Source: Helicobacter sp. MIT 05-5293
GTDB lineage: Bacteria; Campylobacterota; Campylobacteria; Campylobacterales; Helicobacteraceae
Direction: 5' to 3'
DNA length: 64,000 nucleotides
Assembly (NCBI RefSeq): GCF_000765665.2
Contig: NZ_JROZ02000002.1
Span: forward strand, 309,691 to 373,690
Shown: positions 44,439 through 53,601 of the stretch, in pieces
Position numbering within the stretch: the first letter of the stretch is position 1
How the letters are laid out: every line of letters starts with the position of its first letter
The notes under the pieces: generated by a model
Databases searched by the model: none
Told to the model about the DNA's origin: nothing
What the model saw: the letters and a program-made list of their open reading frames with translations, nothing else
Position numbers and translations under genes: made by a program

Positions 44439-46382
44439 TTAGCTGATTTTGCTTCCATTGATTCTGGGTTTGTCAATGCTTAGCAAAGATAAGCCATTTT
44501 CATCTTTACTAGCAAGTATCATTCCTTCACTGATAAGCCCCATTAATTTGGCAGGTTTGAGATTGACAATCAAGCAAATTTGTTTGCCTAGCAGTTCTTC
44601 AGGCGTATAATATTGCGCGATGCCCGAAACGATTTGACGCGGCTTATCTGCACCAATATCGACAAGGAGTTTATAAAGCTTTTGGCTTTTTTCTACTGCC
44701 TTACATTCACTAATCGTGCCAATGCGTATGTCAATTTTTGCAAAATCTTTAATATCAATCAGATTCACAATATTCTCTGTTTCGTCTTTTGCTTCTTGAT
44801 GATTTGTCGTTTGAGTATCTTGAGTAGTATTCTCAACAAGAAGAGGGGATTGAATCTTTGGAAAGAGTGGGGGGATCTTCTGTATTGTAAAAGATTCTAA
44901 AAGATGCCCTTCTGTGATAAATTTTTGATAATTTTGCGGTGAAATTTCAAAACCTAAGGCTTGTGCGATTTTTGTCGCGCTTTCAGGCATAACAGGATAA
45001 AGATAAAAACTTGAGCGGGCAAGGATATTGGCAAGCAAAGCGAGTAAAGCCATTGTCTTTTCTTCGTCTTGCTTGATGAGTTTCCATGGTTCATAATGGG
45101 TGATATAACTATTTGCTAAAGAAAAAGTTTTCCATAGCTCTTCAAGGTAACGCGAAGGTTGCATGGTTTGCATTTTTTGCTTGACAGATTCTAAAATTGT
45201 ATCAATTTGTTTGATTTCATCGGCGAAATATGTCTTGACTTTGTGAGAATCTATGCGCAATGTAAAATATTTTTCACTCATTCCAATCAAGCGATTCATT
45301 AGATTGCCCATATCGTTACTCAAATCTGCATTAATACGCTCAATAAGGGATTTTTGGCTAAAGTCTCCATCTTGCCCAAAAGGCATTTCTCTAGCAAGAA
45401 AATATCGTAAAGTCTCTAGCCCATAAACATCGGCGACTTCTTTAGGATTCACTACATTGCCGATACTTTTACTCATTTTTGCTCCATCTTTTGTCCACCA
45501 ACCATGCGCATAAATGTGTTTGGGCAAGGGGAGTTCAAGACTCATTAAAAATGCAGGCCAATAGACAGCGTGAAAACGCAAAATATCTTTACCTACCATA
45601 TGTGTAGCATTTTCCCAATATGCCATTTTAGAAGATTCTGTCTCTTGCCCATAACCTATCGCACTGACATAGCTTAAAAGTGCGTCAAGCCAAACATACA
45701 TTACATGGGATTTGCTATCATTTCTTTGAGGATTAGGGAGCAAAGGCACACCCCATTCAAAACTTGTGCGTGTAATAGAGAGATCATTTAAGCCCTCTTG
45801 CACAAAACGCAAAACTTCATTCTTGCGATATTGTGGGAGAATGCAGTCGGGACATTGTTCATACCATTGGAGAAGTCTCTCTTGATATTTGCTCAAGGCG
45901 AAAAAATAGCTTTCCTCTTTCATCAAATCAGTGGGTTTGCCGCAATCTGGGCAAGTGTTGTTTTCATTTAATTGTGTTTGTGTAAAAAAAGTCTCACAAG
46001 AAATGCAATAATATCCCTCATACTCGCCTTTATAAATATCTCCCTTGGCATACATAATCTCAAAGGCTTTCTGCACACTTTTGCAATGCTCTTCATTCGT
46101 GGTGCGTATGAAAATGTCATAATCAATTTTAAACTCATTCCATATTTGACGGAATTTTTCGCTGATTTTATCTGTGTAGTCTTGGGGTGATTGATGATGT
46201 TTTTTTGCGGATTGTTCGATTTTTTGTCCATGCTCATCTGTGCCGGTAAGAAGTAAGACATCATGACCTAAAATCCAATAAAATTTCTTAAGCATATCGC
46301 ACAAAATAGTCGTATAAGCATGCCCGATGTGAGGTATGTCATTCACATAGTAGATGGGTGAAGTGATATAGGTTTTATCCAT
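44439..46382 (-). CDS. metG: Methionyl-tRNA synthetase
   Basis: Charges tRNA-Met. HIGH is present as HIGHAYTT near 20, the zinc cysteines as CISCETFF and CPDCGKP near 126-148, and KMSKS as KMSKSIGN near 303. The last ~100 residues are a tRNA-binding OB fold (IDIRIGTISECKAV). At 647 residues it is the dimeric long form. Confidence 0.97.
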   Translation of the reverse strand: MDKTYITSPIYYVNDIPHIGHAYTTILCDMLKKFYWILGHDVLLLTGTDEHGQKIEQSAKKHHQSPQDYTDKISEKFRQIWNEFKIDYDIFIRTTNEEHCKSVQKAFEIMYAKGDIYKGEYEGYYCISCETFFTQTQLNENNTCPDCGKPTDLMKEESYFFALSKYQERLLQWYEQCPDCILPQYRKNEVLRFVQEGLNDLSITRTSFEWGVPLLPNPQRNDSKSHVMYVWLDALLSYVSAIGYGQETESSKMAYWENATHMVGKDILRFHAVYWPAFLMSLELPLPKHIYAHGWWTKDGAKMSKSIGNVVNPKEVADVYGLETLRYFLAREMPFGQDGDFSQKSLIERINADLSNDMGNLMNRLIGMSEKYFTLRIDSHKVKTYFADEIKQIDTILESVKQKMQTMQPSRYLEELWKTFSLANSYITHYEPWKLIKQDEEKTMALLALLANILARSSFYLYPVMPESATKIAQALGFEISPQNYQKFITEGHLLESFTIQKIPPLFPKIQSPLLVENTTQDTQTTNHQEAKDETENIVNLIDIKDFAKIDIRIGTISECKAVEKSQKLYKLLVDIGADKPRQIVSGIAQYYTPEELLGKQICLIVNLKPAKLMGLISEGMILASKDENGLSLLSIDKPRINGSKIS

Positions 46383-46409
46383 TACAGAATCCTTTGTTTT
46401 GTTTGAGTT

Positions 46410-46613
46410 TTAGTTAAAGTCGAAGCTGCCTTGCTGTCCTTTTGTCATACTTTCATAGGCGGCTTTTACATATTCGCCGCGTAATTTGCAACCGATAAAT
46501 GCTTCACATTTGGAGCAAGAAGTAACCTTTTTATCACGCTGGCATTCTTGTAAAATGATGATTTTTTCATCAAGTGCGTGTGTGTATTTGTCTGTGTCGG
46601 TGGCGTTATTCAT
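46410..46613 (-). CDS. Small cysteine-containing protein (Cj0839c-like)
   Basis: A 67-residue protein between fbp and metG, the same position as Cj0839c in Campylobacter. It has four cysteines, ECQRD then SCSKC and GCKLRGEYVKAAYESM, which could bind a metal ion or iron-sulphur cluster. The start overlaps the end of fbp by 8 bases. Function unknown; conservation of place suggests a real gene. Confidence 0.75.
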   Translation of the reverse strand: MNNATDTDKYTHALDEKIIILQECQRDKKVTSCSKCEAFIGCKLRGEYVKAAYESMTKGQQGSFDFN

Positions 46614-47445
46614 AAACTTTTCTCACGCGTTCTATTTCGCTAGGGCTTCCTAAAAAACAGGGTGTTGTGTCGTGAATCCCATCAATATCAAGTTCTAAGA
46701 TTCTCTTTTTACCATCAATTGCTTCTCCACCGGCTTTTTCATATATAAATGCTAAGGGAAAAACCTCGAAGAGTTTGCGTAATTTACCTTTGGGTGCATC
46801 ACTTGTCGCAGGATAGCTAAATAACCCCCCGCTTTTAATCAGAATCTGGTGTAAATCTGGCACCATTCCGCCTGAATAGCGCAAACGATAACCTTCTGCA
46901 AAGAAAGAATCAATAAGAGTTTTGTGTCTGTGTTCCCAATGCTTTTGCGTCCCGCCTGGAGCATTGATTTTACCCTTATGGTTGAGTTGCAATGCCCCGA
47001 GATTACGCCATAATGTGCCATTATAGCGATAATGCAGCACTTGTGTTTGTGCGACAACCATTTCTAGCCGTGGTCCATAGAGAATATAGCCACTTGCGAT
47101 TAATGCAGGAGCTTTTAATTCATTATCATAGATTCCAAAAATTGTGCCAATAGTCAAATCACTATCGACTAATGATGAGCCATCAAGAGGGTCATACGCA
47201 ACGATATAAGGTGCATCGGGATAGTCATTATAGACTGCCACGGGCTTTTCTTCACTGCATACACCCTTTACACAACGCAATTCAAGAAGAGACTTTTCAA
47301 TGAGTTGATCAGCCAACACATCGACTTCTAGCTGCATATCTCCGCTTGTATTGCTACTCTCAAGATATTGTGTAGAAGTATCTTTGAGTAAGTGGCTGAT
47401 TTGTATGGCGCATTCACGCATGGTTTCGATAATAGAATTAATCAT
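46606..47445 (-). CDS. fbp: Fructose-1,6-bisphosphatase class I
   Basis: Gluconeogenic phosphatase, 279 residues. CSEEKP and YDPLDGSSLVDSDLTIGTIFGIY near 84-110 provide the metal site, and GGMVPDLHQIL and GGEAIDGKKRILEL complete the fold. AAGGAAAG precedes the ATG. It heads the run fbp-small Cys protein-metG-MurF-like-cmoB-hotdog, all closely spaced or overlapping. Confidence 0.95.
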   Translation of the reverse strand: MINSIIETMRECAIQISHLLKDTSTQYLESSNTSGDMQLEVDVLADQLIEKSLLELRCVKGVCSEEKPVAVYNDYPDAPYIVAYDPLDGSSLVDSDLTIGTIFGIYDNELKAPALIASGYILYGPRLEMVVAQTQVLHYRYNGTLWRNLGALQLNHKGKINAPGGTQKHWEHRHKTLIDSFFAEGYRLRYSGGMVPDLHQILIKSGGLFSYPATSDAPKGKLRKLFEVFPLAFIYEKAGGEAIDGKKRILELDIDGIHDTTPCFLGSPSEIERVRKVYE

Positions 47446-47478
47446 TGCGTTTCTTTCCTTCCGCGATTTTGTAAAGAA

Positions 47479-48153
47479 TCAGGGCATTATAACATTTTTG
47501 TATGAATTTTTTATGATTTTATCAAGCTTGGCAGTGAAGTTTGAAGCCTCAATCATTTGACGAATGCTTGCATGGTGAAAGGGTTTTTGCAAAGAAGCAT
47601 TGTAATTTGCGTAACTCACAAGATTCCAAGAATGCCCAATAAGAGCGACGATATTAGGACGCACGAGATTAGAGGTTTTGTGAGTAATATACACATTATC
47701 CCACCACTGAACATTTGTAGGGGGTTTTTTAGGCATAGTGTATCCTACGGGATCAAGCGTGAGGAGATAGTCTATGGAAATATGCGCATTGGCTTGTGCT
47801 ATCAATGCCTTGTAAAAATTGCATGCTCCCCAGCTGTGCGCAATGACAAACAAAGGCAGTTTTTTCTCGGCAAGTTGTGTGAGCCACAAGGTGAATAATT
47901 TTTGACACCTAAAGCTTGTGTAGATTTTATAGCATAAAGGTTGATCAAAATGTAAAAATTCTTGATATACCGCACGCATAATCGTATCACAGAATCCTCC
48001 GACAAAGATGACAATTGCTTTGACATCAGATTCTGATTGTAGGTGATAGATGACTTCATTTTCTGGAATCTTGATTCCATAAGGCAGATAGGGTATAGGC
48101 GGAGGTAAGAAAGCCTCTTTGGGGTAAATAATTGTTGGTTTAAGTAGTAACAA
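47479..48153 (-). CDS. Alpha/beta-hydrolase-like protein
   Basis: A 224-residue protein with an alpha/beta-hydrolase nucleophile elbow: IAHSWGACNFY puts Ser in the G/A-x-S-x-G context, LLTLDPVGY may supply the acid, and a His in IGHSWN or PFHHASI the base. VIFVGGFCD near 50 resembles the oxyanion strand. No signal peptide. It starts at TTG 48153 after AAGGAT, 33 bases before fbp in the same direction. Substrate unknown. Confidence 0.65.
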   Translation of the reverse strand: MLLLKPTIIYPKEAFLPPPIPYLPYGIKIPENEVIYHLQSESDVKAIVIFVGGFCDTIMRAVYQEFLHFDQPLCYKIYTSFRCQKLFTLWLTQLAEKKLPLFVIAHSWGACNFYKALIAQANAHISIDYLLTLDPVGYTMPKKPPTNVQWWDNVYITHKTSNLVRPNIVALIGHSWNLVSYANYNASLQKPFHHASIRQMIEASNFTAKLDKIIKNSYKNVIMP

Positions 48154-48190
48154 AATATATCCTTTTAGATTTTAAATCAGACTATTATGC

Positions 48191-48196
48191 TAAAAT
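48191..48196 (+). promoter_or_regulatory. -10 box for rpe
   Basis: TAAAAT preceded by TGC, with an expected start near 48203 and a leader of about 33 bases before the GTG at 48236. Confidence 0.45.
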
Positions 48197-48235
48197 AGTG
48201 TCAATACATTGATAATTTTAACACAAGGAATTGCA

Positions 48236-48889
48236 GTGAAACCTACACACACTTTGGTTGCCCCAAGTATTTTATCAGCGGACTTTTTGCGTTTAGGAGA
48301 GGAGATTGATGCTATTTGTAAAGGTGAATGCGATTATATTCATATTGATGTGATGGACGGACATTTTGTGCCAAATCTTACTTTGGGTCCTGTCGTGATT
48401 GAGAAACTTTCAAGTCTTACAAATAAGCCACTAGATATACATTTAATGGTTGAAAATGTGCCGTTTTTTGTGGATTTATTTTTGCCTCTTAAACCTGCAA
48501 TTTTGAGTGTGCATATTGAAGAGGTTAAGCATTTGCATCGATTGATCAAACATATCCAATCCTGTGGCACAAAAGCCGGTGTGGTGCTCAATCCTCACAC
48601 GAGTGAAGCGGCTCTTGAGTATGTTTTGCCCGAAGTAGATTTGGTGCTTTTGATGAGTGTGAATCCGGGTTTTGGTGGGCAAACATTTATCCCTAGCACA
48701 TTGCAAAAACTTGAGAAAATTGTAAAAATGCGTGATAAACTGAATCCGCAGTGCTTGATTGAGGTCGATGGTGGCGTAAATGATAAAAATATTGCGATGC
48801 TTAAAGAAAAAGGCGTGGATATGGTCGTTGCAGGGAGTTATATTTTTAACTCAAAAGATTATGCAAAAGCTATAGCCTCTTTGCGATAG
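48236..48889 (+). CDS. rpe: Ribulose-phosphate 3-epimerase
   Basis: Interconverts ribulose-5-phosphate and xylulose-5-phosphate in the pentose phosphate path. APSILSADFLRLGEEI, HIDVMDGHFVPNLTLGP and SVNPGFGGQTFIPSTLQKL are the family blocks, and VDGGV binds the phosphate. I place the start at GTG 48236, 6 bases after AAGGA; the frame extends to TTG 48209 without such a signal. The resulting 217 residues fit the family. Followed by dnaQ after 9 bases, as in H. pylori. Confidence 0.95.
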   Translation: MKPTHTLVAPSILSADFLRLGEEIDAICKGECDYIHIDVMDGHFVPNLTLGPVVIEKLSSLTNKPLDIHLMVENVPFFVDLFLPLKPAILSVHIEEVKHLHRLIKHIQSCGTKAGVVLNPHTSEAALEYVLPEVDLVLLMSVNPGFGGQTFIPSTLQKLEKIVKMRDKLNPQCLIEVDGGVNDKNIAMLKEKGVDMVVAGSYIFNSKDYAKAIASLR

Positions 48890-48898
48890 AGAATCATA

Positions 48899-49681
48899 AT
48901 GACTTATGCACAATTACTTGAGAAATTGCGCGAAGGTGCGATGCCACAAAAACTTTTTCAGACTTATATCAAAAACATAGGCGGACTTTATGTGGATATT
49001 GACACTGAAATAGAAATGCTCAAAGCCGCAGGTGCACCCTTACAAGAATCTTATGTCGGGAATGAAGTATATGTAGATTTATCGACAAAGCATCTTGATT
49101 GGCGTGAAGCGTGTTTTTGTTTTGTGGATATTGAAACCAATGGAGCAAAGCCTCAAAGTGCGCAGATTATTGAGATAGGTGCGATAAAAATGAAAAAGGG
49201 AAAAATGATTGATCGTTTTGAAAGTTATGTGTATGCAAAAGAAATTCCTGAAAATATCACACAGCTTACTGGTATTTGTTATCAAGATATTGCACAAGCA
49301 CCTAGTGCGAAATCCGTCTTGGGTGAATTTCAAAGATTCTTAGGGAAAGATGTGTTTGTCGCTCATAATGTAAATTTTGATTATGGATTTATTCATTATC
49401 ATTTGCAACAACTTGGTTTGTTTGGCTTGTTTAATCCCAAGCTCTGCACGATTGAATTAGCAAAAAAAACGATTCTTTCGCCTCGCTATGCGCTGTCTTT
49501 TCTGAATGAGTTTTTGGGGATTGGCACACCGATAGCGCACCGAGCCTATGCGGACGCATTGACAAGTTTAAGAATCTTTGAAATTGCAACAATGATGATA
49601 CCGCCCTCTGTGCAAAGCCTTCAGAATCTGATTGATTTTTCAAGAGGTCGATTAAAAGCTCCAGCAAAGATTTCTTTTTAG
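48899..49681 (+). CDS. dnaQ: DNA polymerase III epsilon-type 3'-5' exonuclease
   Basis: Proofreading exonuclease. Exo I is CFVDIETNGA near 75-84, Exo II VAHNVNFDYGFIH near 155, and Exo III AHRAYADAL near 216, so all DEDDh residues are present. An N-terminal ~70 residues precede the exonuclease domain, as in other members of this group. The stop is 3 bases from the convergent prmC stop. Confidence 0.88.
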   Translation: MTYAQLLEKLREGAMPQKLFQTYIKNIGGLYVDIDTEIEMLKAAGAPLQESYVGNEVYVDLSTKHLDWREACFCFVDIETNGAKPQSAQIIEIGAIKMKKGKMIDRFESYVYAKEIPENITQLTGICYQDIAQAPSAKSVLGEFQRFLGKDVFVAHNVNFDYGFIHYHLQQLGLFGLFNPKLCTIELAKKTILSPRYALSFLNEFLGIGTPIAHRAYADALTSLRIFEIATMMIPPSVQSLQNLIDFSRGRLKAPAKISF

Positions 49682-49684
49682 ATT

Positions 49685-50533
49685 CTAATGAAAATACGCG
49701 CTAAATCCTCTATCCCAACCGCTTAGATCTTTGTAAAACATAATGTTTTGTGCTTGGTGTTTTTCGAGAATCTCACTAAGGATTGCTTTTTGGTCGTATC
49801 CAATCTCACACACAAGCCATAAATGATTTTGTGCAGCCACATTAATAATGGCAAACAATATGTCTAAGCCATCTTCCCCTCCAAATAAAGCATGAGGAGG
49901 CTCATAAGTCAAGGGTTTGCTAATGGGGTAGCGATCTTTGATATAGGGAGGATTGGAGATAAGAATCTCGCAAGGTTGGGGGAATGGGTCGCGTAAAATA
50001 TTGTTTTGTAATAATGTGATACGATCACTAAGATGATAATATGAGATATTTTTGTGAGCGACTTTGAGAATCTCTGTATTAATGTCTGTAGCGATAAAGT
50101 GTGATTCTGGGCATTTGATTGCTAATGTGGTGGAGATGATACCTGAACCTGTCCCAATTTCTACGATTTGTGTAAGATGATGCGAAGTAATGATTTCACT
50201 CGCGACATCAATAAGAATCTCTGTTTCTGGGCGTGGAATTAGTGTGTGAGGATTCACAAAAAAATCTCGCCCATAAAAGCTTACTTGATTTGTAATATAC
50301 TCAATGGGTGTTCCTTGTGCGCGTAAAGCGATACAATGCTCGAATCGTCTGAATGTCTCATCATCTAAAATATCAGTGCCATGCGTGTGTAAATATACAC
50401 GAGGTTGTTGAAGGACAAATGCGAGTAGAAGCTCGGATTCTAAATGTTCTCTCAATGCAAATTGATATTTTAAGCTCGCCTCTTTGAGCGCAGAAGAGGC
50501 ATTTTTAAGGGCTTGGGCAATGCAAAGAGACAT
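49685..50533 (-). CDS. prmC: Release factor glutamine methyltransferase PrmC
   Basis: Methylates the GGQ glutamine of release factors such as PrfB in this window. EIGTGSGIISTTLAIK near 118 binds SAM and ISNPPYI near 182 holds the substrate glutamine. An N-terminal helical domain precedes them. It lies 14 bases after the M48 protease gene, the same order as HP0382-HP0381. Confidence 0.94.
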   Translation of the reverse strand: MSLCIAQALKNASSALKEASLKYQFALREHLESELLLAFVLQQPRVYLHTHGTDILDDETFRRFEHCIALRAQGTPIEYITNQVSFYGRDFFVNPHTLIPRPETEILIDVASEIITSHHLTQIVEIGTGSGIISTTLAIKCPESHFIATDINTEILKVAHKNISYYHLSDRITLLQNNILRDPFPQPCEILISNPPYIKDRYPISKPLTYEPPHALFGGEDGLDILFAIINVAAQNHLWLVCEIGYDQKAILSEILEKHQAQNIMFYKDLSGWDRGFSAYFH

Positions 50534-50547
50534 CGTTGAAGTCTCAT

Positions 50548-51765
50548 TTATATGTCATAATCAAGGGCTTTAAGTCTTTGTAAAAGCGGAGGGTGAGTGT
50601 AATAAAAGAAAATATAGGCAGGGTGAGAGCTAGGAAAGCTTTTATTTTCATTGACAAGTCTTACTAAGGCATTTGCAAGGCAATGTTTGCTTGAGAGACT
50701 TGCACCATATTCATCGGCTGCATATTCAGCCCTACGAGAAAAATACCCAATCAAGGGCATAAACCAAAAAGATATAATGGGAGCAATCAGAATCAGAGTA
50801 ACAAGCACACCTGCACCATCATAATCAATGCCTAATGTGTCAAATAATGCTACAGGTAAATGTCCTACGACAAAAAATAAAATAAAAAGGACAAATGCCA
50901 TAATGCCGATGTTTTTCAATAAGTCTTTATGCTTGAAATGTCCCAATTCATGTCCCAAAATAGCAATCAAGCCATCAGAGCTGATTTTATCAAGTAATGT
51001 ATCAAATAACACTACGCGTTTGCTTTTGCCTAATCCTCCAAAATACGCATTAAGCCGTTCATCACGTCTGCTTGCATCAATGACAAAGATTCCGTTACTT
51101 TTGAAGCCACTTTTGTTCATCAGAGATTCAATACGCGCCTTGAGATTTTCATCATCAAGAGGTGTGAATTTGTTAAACATAGGGGCGATAATCGTGGGAT
51201 AGATGAGATTTGCAAGTATGACAACACAAAGCAGGGTAAAGAATCCGACAATCCACCAATGCTCAAATTGTTCGATTATAAAAATCAAAAGAAAAGCAAT
51301 GAGGCTACCTAATACAAAAGTAATAAGCAGTTTTTTGAAAGTATCAGACAAAAATAAGCCTAAAGTTTGATGAGTAAAGCCATATTTTTTATCGAGCTTA
51401 AATGTCTCGTAAAATGCAAAGGGAAACTGGATAATATCACTGATAATGATGTAGCTTAAAACAAAAGCAATACTTTGGATATAATGATTATTGTTTATTT
51501 CTACCGATAAGCCTTGAAGCCATGTAAAACCTACGCTGACCCAAAAAACAAACATAATACCTTCAAGAATCTTTTGAGCAATTGAAAGTTTTAAAGAAGC
51601 AATCGAGTATTCTCCGGCTTGGATATAATCATCGCTTTCTAACAAAATGGCAGGTTTTTTAAGCTCTTTGTTGATATGGTTCATTTGAAGAATGCTTAAA
51701 ATAATGCTTGGCAAAATATAGCCACACAGAAATAAGCATACTAATAAAATAAAAAGATCAGACAC
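50548..51765 (-). CDS. M48-family membrane zinc protease (Ste24-like)
   Basis: About 405 residues with several membrane segments at the N-terminus, around residues 60-190, and again after the active site. The zinc motif is LGHELGHFKHKD (HExxH) and the third ligand lies in AADEYGASLSS. I place the start at GTG 51765, 7 bases after AAGGAG; the frame extends upstream to 51861 without a signal. Such proteases act on membrane or prenyl-like substrates in eukaryotes and in protein quality control in bacteria. Confidence 0.9.
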   Translation of the reverse strand: MSDLFILLVCLFLCGYILPSIILSILQMNHINKELKKPAILLESDDYIQAGEYSIASLKLSIAQKILEGIMFVFWVSVGFTWLQGLSVEINNNHYIQSIAFVLSYIIISDIIQFPFAFYETFKLDKKYGFTHQTLGLFLSDTFKKLLITFVLGSLIAFLLIFIIEQFEHWWIVGFFTLLCVVILANLIYPTIIAPMFNKFTPLDDENLKARIESLMNKSGFKSNGIFVIDASRRDERLNAYFGGLGKSKRVVLFDTLLDKISSDGLIAILGHELGHFKHKDLLKNIGIMAFVLFILFFVVGHLPVALFDTLGIDYDGAGVLVTLILIAPIISFWFMPLIGYFSRRAEYAADEYGASLSSKHCLANALVRLVNENKSFPSSHPAYIFFYYTHPPLLQRLKALDYDI

Positions 51766-51940
51766 CTTTATGCTCCTTGATTTATGCTTTAAAATATTCC
51801 CATCAATAAAATAAAACACATAATCATAGTAGCTAAAATACAAAAAATGGTAAATTAACAAGCTTTTAACGACTTATTGATTAATATTACACAAATATTT
51901 TTTAAATGCAGTTATGTATTTAAGCTATTTAAGGACATTT

Positions 51941-53590
51941 ATGGCAAATTCAGTGAAATACATCTTTGTAACAGGTGGCGTATTGAGTTCTTTGGGAAAG
52001 GGTATTACTTCTTCTTCGATAGCGACTTTGCTTCAGCATAGCGGGTATAAGGTATCGATTCTAAAAATTGATCCCTATATCAATGTCGATCCGGGCACGA
52101 TGAGTCCTTTAGAGCATGGAGAAGTATTTGTTACTTGTGATGGGGCAGAGACGGACCTAGACATCGGGCATTATGAGCGATTTTTGAATAGGGATTTGTC
52201 TAAGATTAATAACTTTACTACAGGACAAGTCTATATGTCTGTGATTGATAAAGAGCGTAAGGGTAAGTATTTAGGTAAAACAATACAAATCGTGCCACAT
52301 ATTGTTGATGAAATCAAACATCGTATCAAGCTTGCTGGTGAAGGAAATGAGTTTCTTGTCGTAGAGCTTGGAGGGACGGTCGGAGATATTGAGGGAATGC
52401 CTTATTTAGAGGCGATGAGACAAATGAAACATGAGTTAGGTAATAAACAAGTGATTAGTATTCATGTTACACTTATCCCGCTTGTGCGTGCAGCCGGTGA
52501 GCTTAAGACAAAGCCTACACAGCATTCTGTGCAAGAGCTTAGACGCATTGGGATTTCTCCGCAGATTCTTGTTGCTCGTTGTGAGCGTCCTTTAGATAAA
52601 GAATTAAAACGCAAACTTGCGATGAGTTGTGATGTCGATGATGATAGTGTAATTGTCGCTGAAGATACAGAAAGTATCTATAAATGTCCTTTGAATTTTC
52701 TCGAAGAGGGGATTCTCTCACCTATTGCAAGATATTTGAATCTGCAAGAGTTAAACCCAAAAATGGACGATTGGGACATACTTGTCAAAAAGATTATTGC
52801 ACCAAAAACGAGCGTAAATATTGGATTTGTGGGCAAATATCTAAGCCTTAAAGAATCGTATAAATCCTTAATCGAAGCGTTGATTCACGCGGGAGCAAAT
52901 ATTGATACACGCGTGAATATCAAGTGGATTGATAGTGAGAATCTTCATCAAGACATCACGCTTTTAGAAGATGTGGATTCTATCCTTATACCGGGAGGAT
53001 TTGGCGAACGAGGCATACAAGGAAAACTCAAAGCCATACAATACGCACGAGAACATCAGATTCCATTACTTGGAATCTGCTTGGGAATGCAGTTGGCAAT
53101 GATTGAATTTGCCCGTAATGTTTTGGGGATTAGTGAGGCGAATTCTGTGGAGTTTGACACACACACAAAAGAGCCTATTGTTTATTTGATTGAGGATTTT
53201 ATCGATGCGGAGGGTAAAAAACAATTCCGCACGCATACTTCGCCCATGGGAGGGACAATGCGTCTAGGAGAATACGAATGCCAAATCAAAAAAGACACCA
53301 AACTCTATCAAGCTTATGGGTGTCAGACATTGATTAAAGAGCGGCATCGCCATCGCTATGAGGTTAATCCTAAATATCGTGAGGTTTTCCACAATAACGG
53401 AATGATCATCAGTGGCGAGTCAAATGGTTTGATAGAATCTATTGAGCTAAAAGACCACCCATGGTTTGTGGGAGTGCAGTTTCACCCTGAATTTACTTCG
53501 CGATTGCAGAGACCAAATCCTGTGATTCTTGAATTTGTCAAGCAAAGTCTTGCTTTTAAGAAAGCTGATAATACCTTTGATAATAGTTAA
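51941..53590 (+). CDS. pyrG: CTP synthase
   Basis: Makes CTP from UTP, ATP and glutamine. The synthetase domain opens [18 protein letters not shown]. The glutaminase domain has the Cys in [10 protein letters not shown] and His/Glu in [12 protein letters not shown] prefer ATG 51941 ([13 protein letters not shown]) after AAGGA; the frame opens earlier at 51914. The product is about 549 residues. Followed by recJ after 11 bases, as HP0349-HP0348. Confidence 0.97.
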   Translation: MANSVKYIFVTGGVLSSLGKGITSSSIATLLQHSGYKVSILKIDPYINVDPGTMSPLEHGEVFVTCDGAETDLDIGHYERFLNRDLSKINNFTTGQVYMSVIDKERKGKYLGKTIQIVPHIVDEIKHRIKLAGEGNEFLVVELGGTVGDIEGMPYLEAMRQMKHELGNKQVISIHVTLIPLVRAAGELKTKPTQHSVQELRRIGISPQILVARCERPLDKELKRKLAMSCDVDDDSVIVAEDTESIYKCPLNFLEEGILSPIARYLNLQELNPKMDDWDILVKKIIAPKTSVNIGFVGKYLSLKESYKSLIEALIHAGANIDTRVNIKWIDSENLHQDITLLEDVDSILIPGGFGERGIQGKLKAIQYAREHQIPLLGICLGMQLAMIEFARNVLGISEANSVEFDTHTKEPIVYLIEDFIDAEGKKQFRTHTSPMGGTMRLGEYECQIKKDTKLYQAYGCQTLIKERHRHRYEVNPKYREVFHNNGMIISGESNGLIESIELKDHPWFVGVQFHPEFTSRLQRPNPVILEFVKQSLAFKKADNTFDNS

Positions 53591-53601
53591 AGCCTAAATG
53601 A

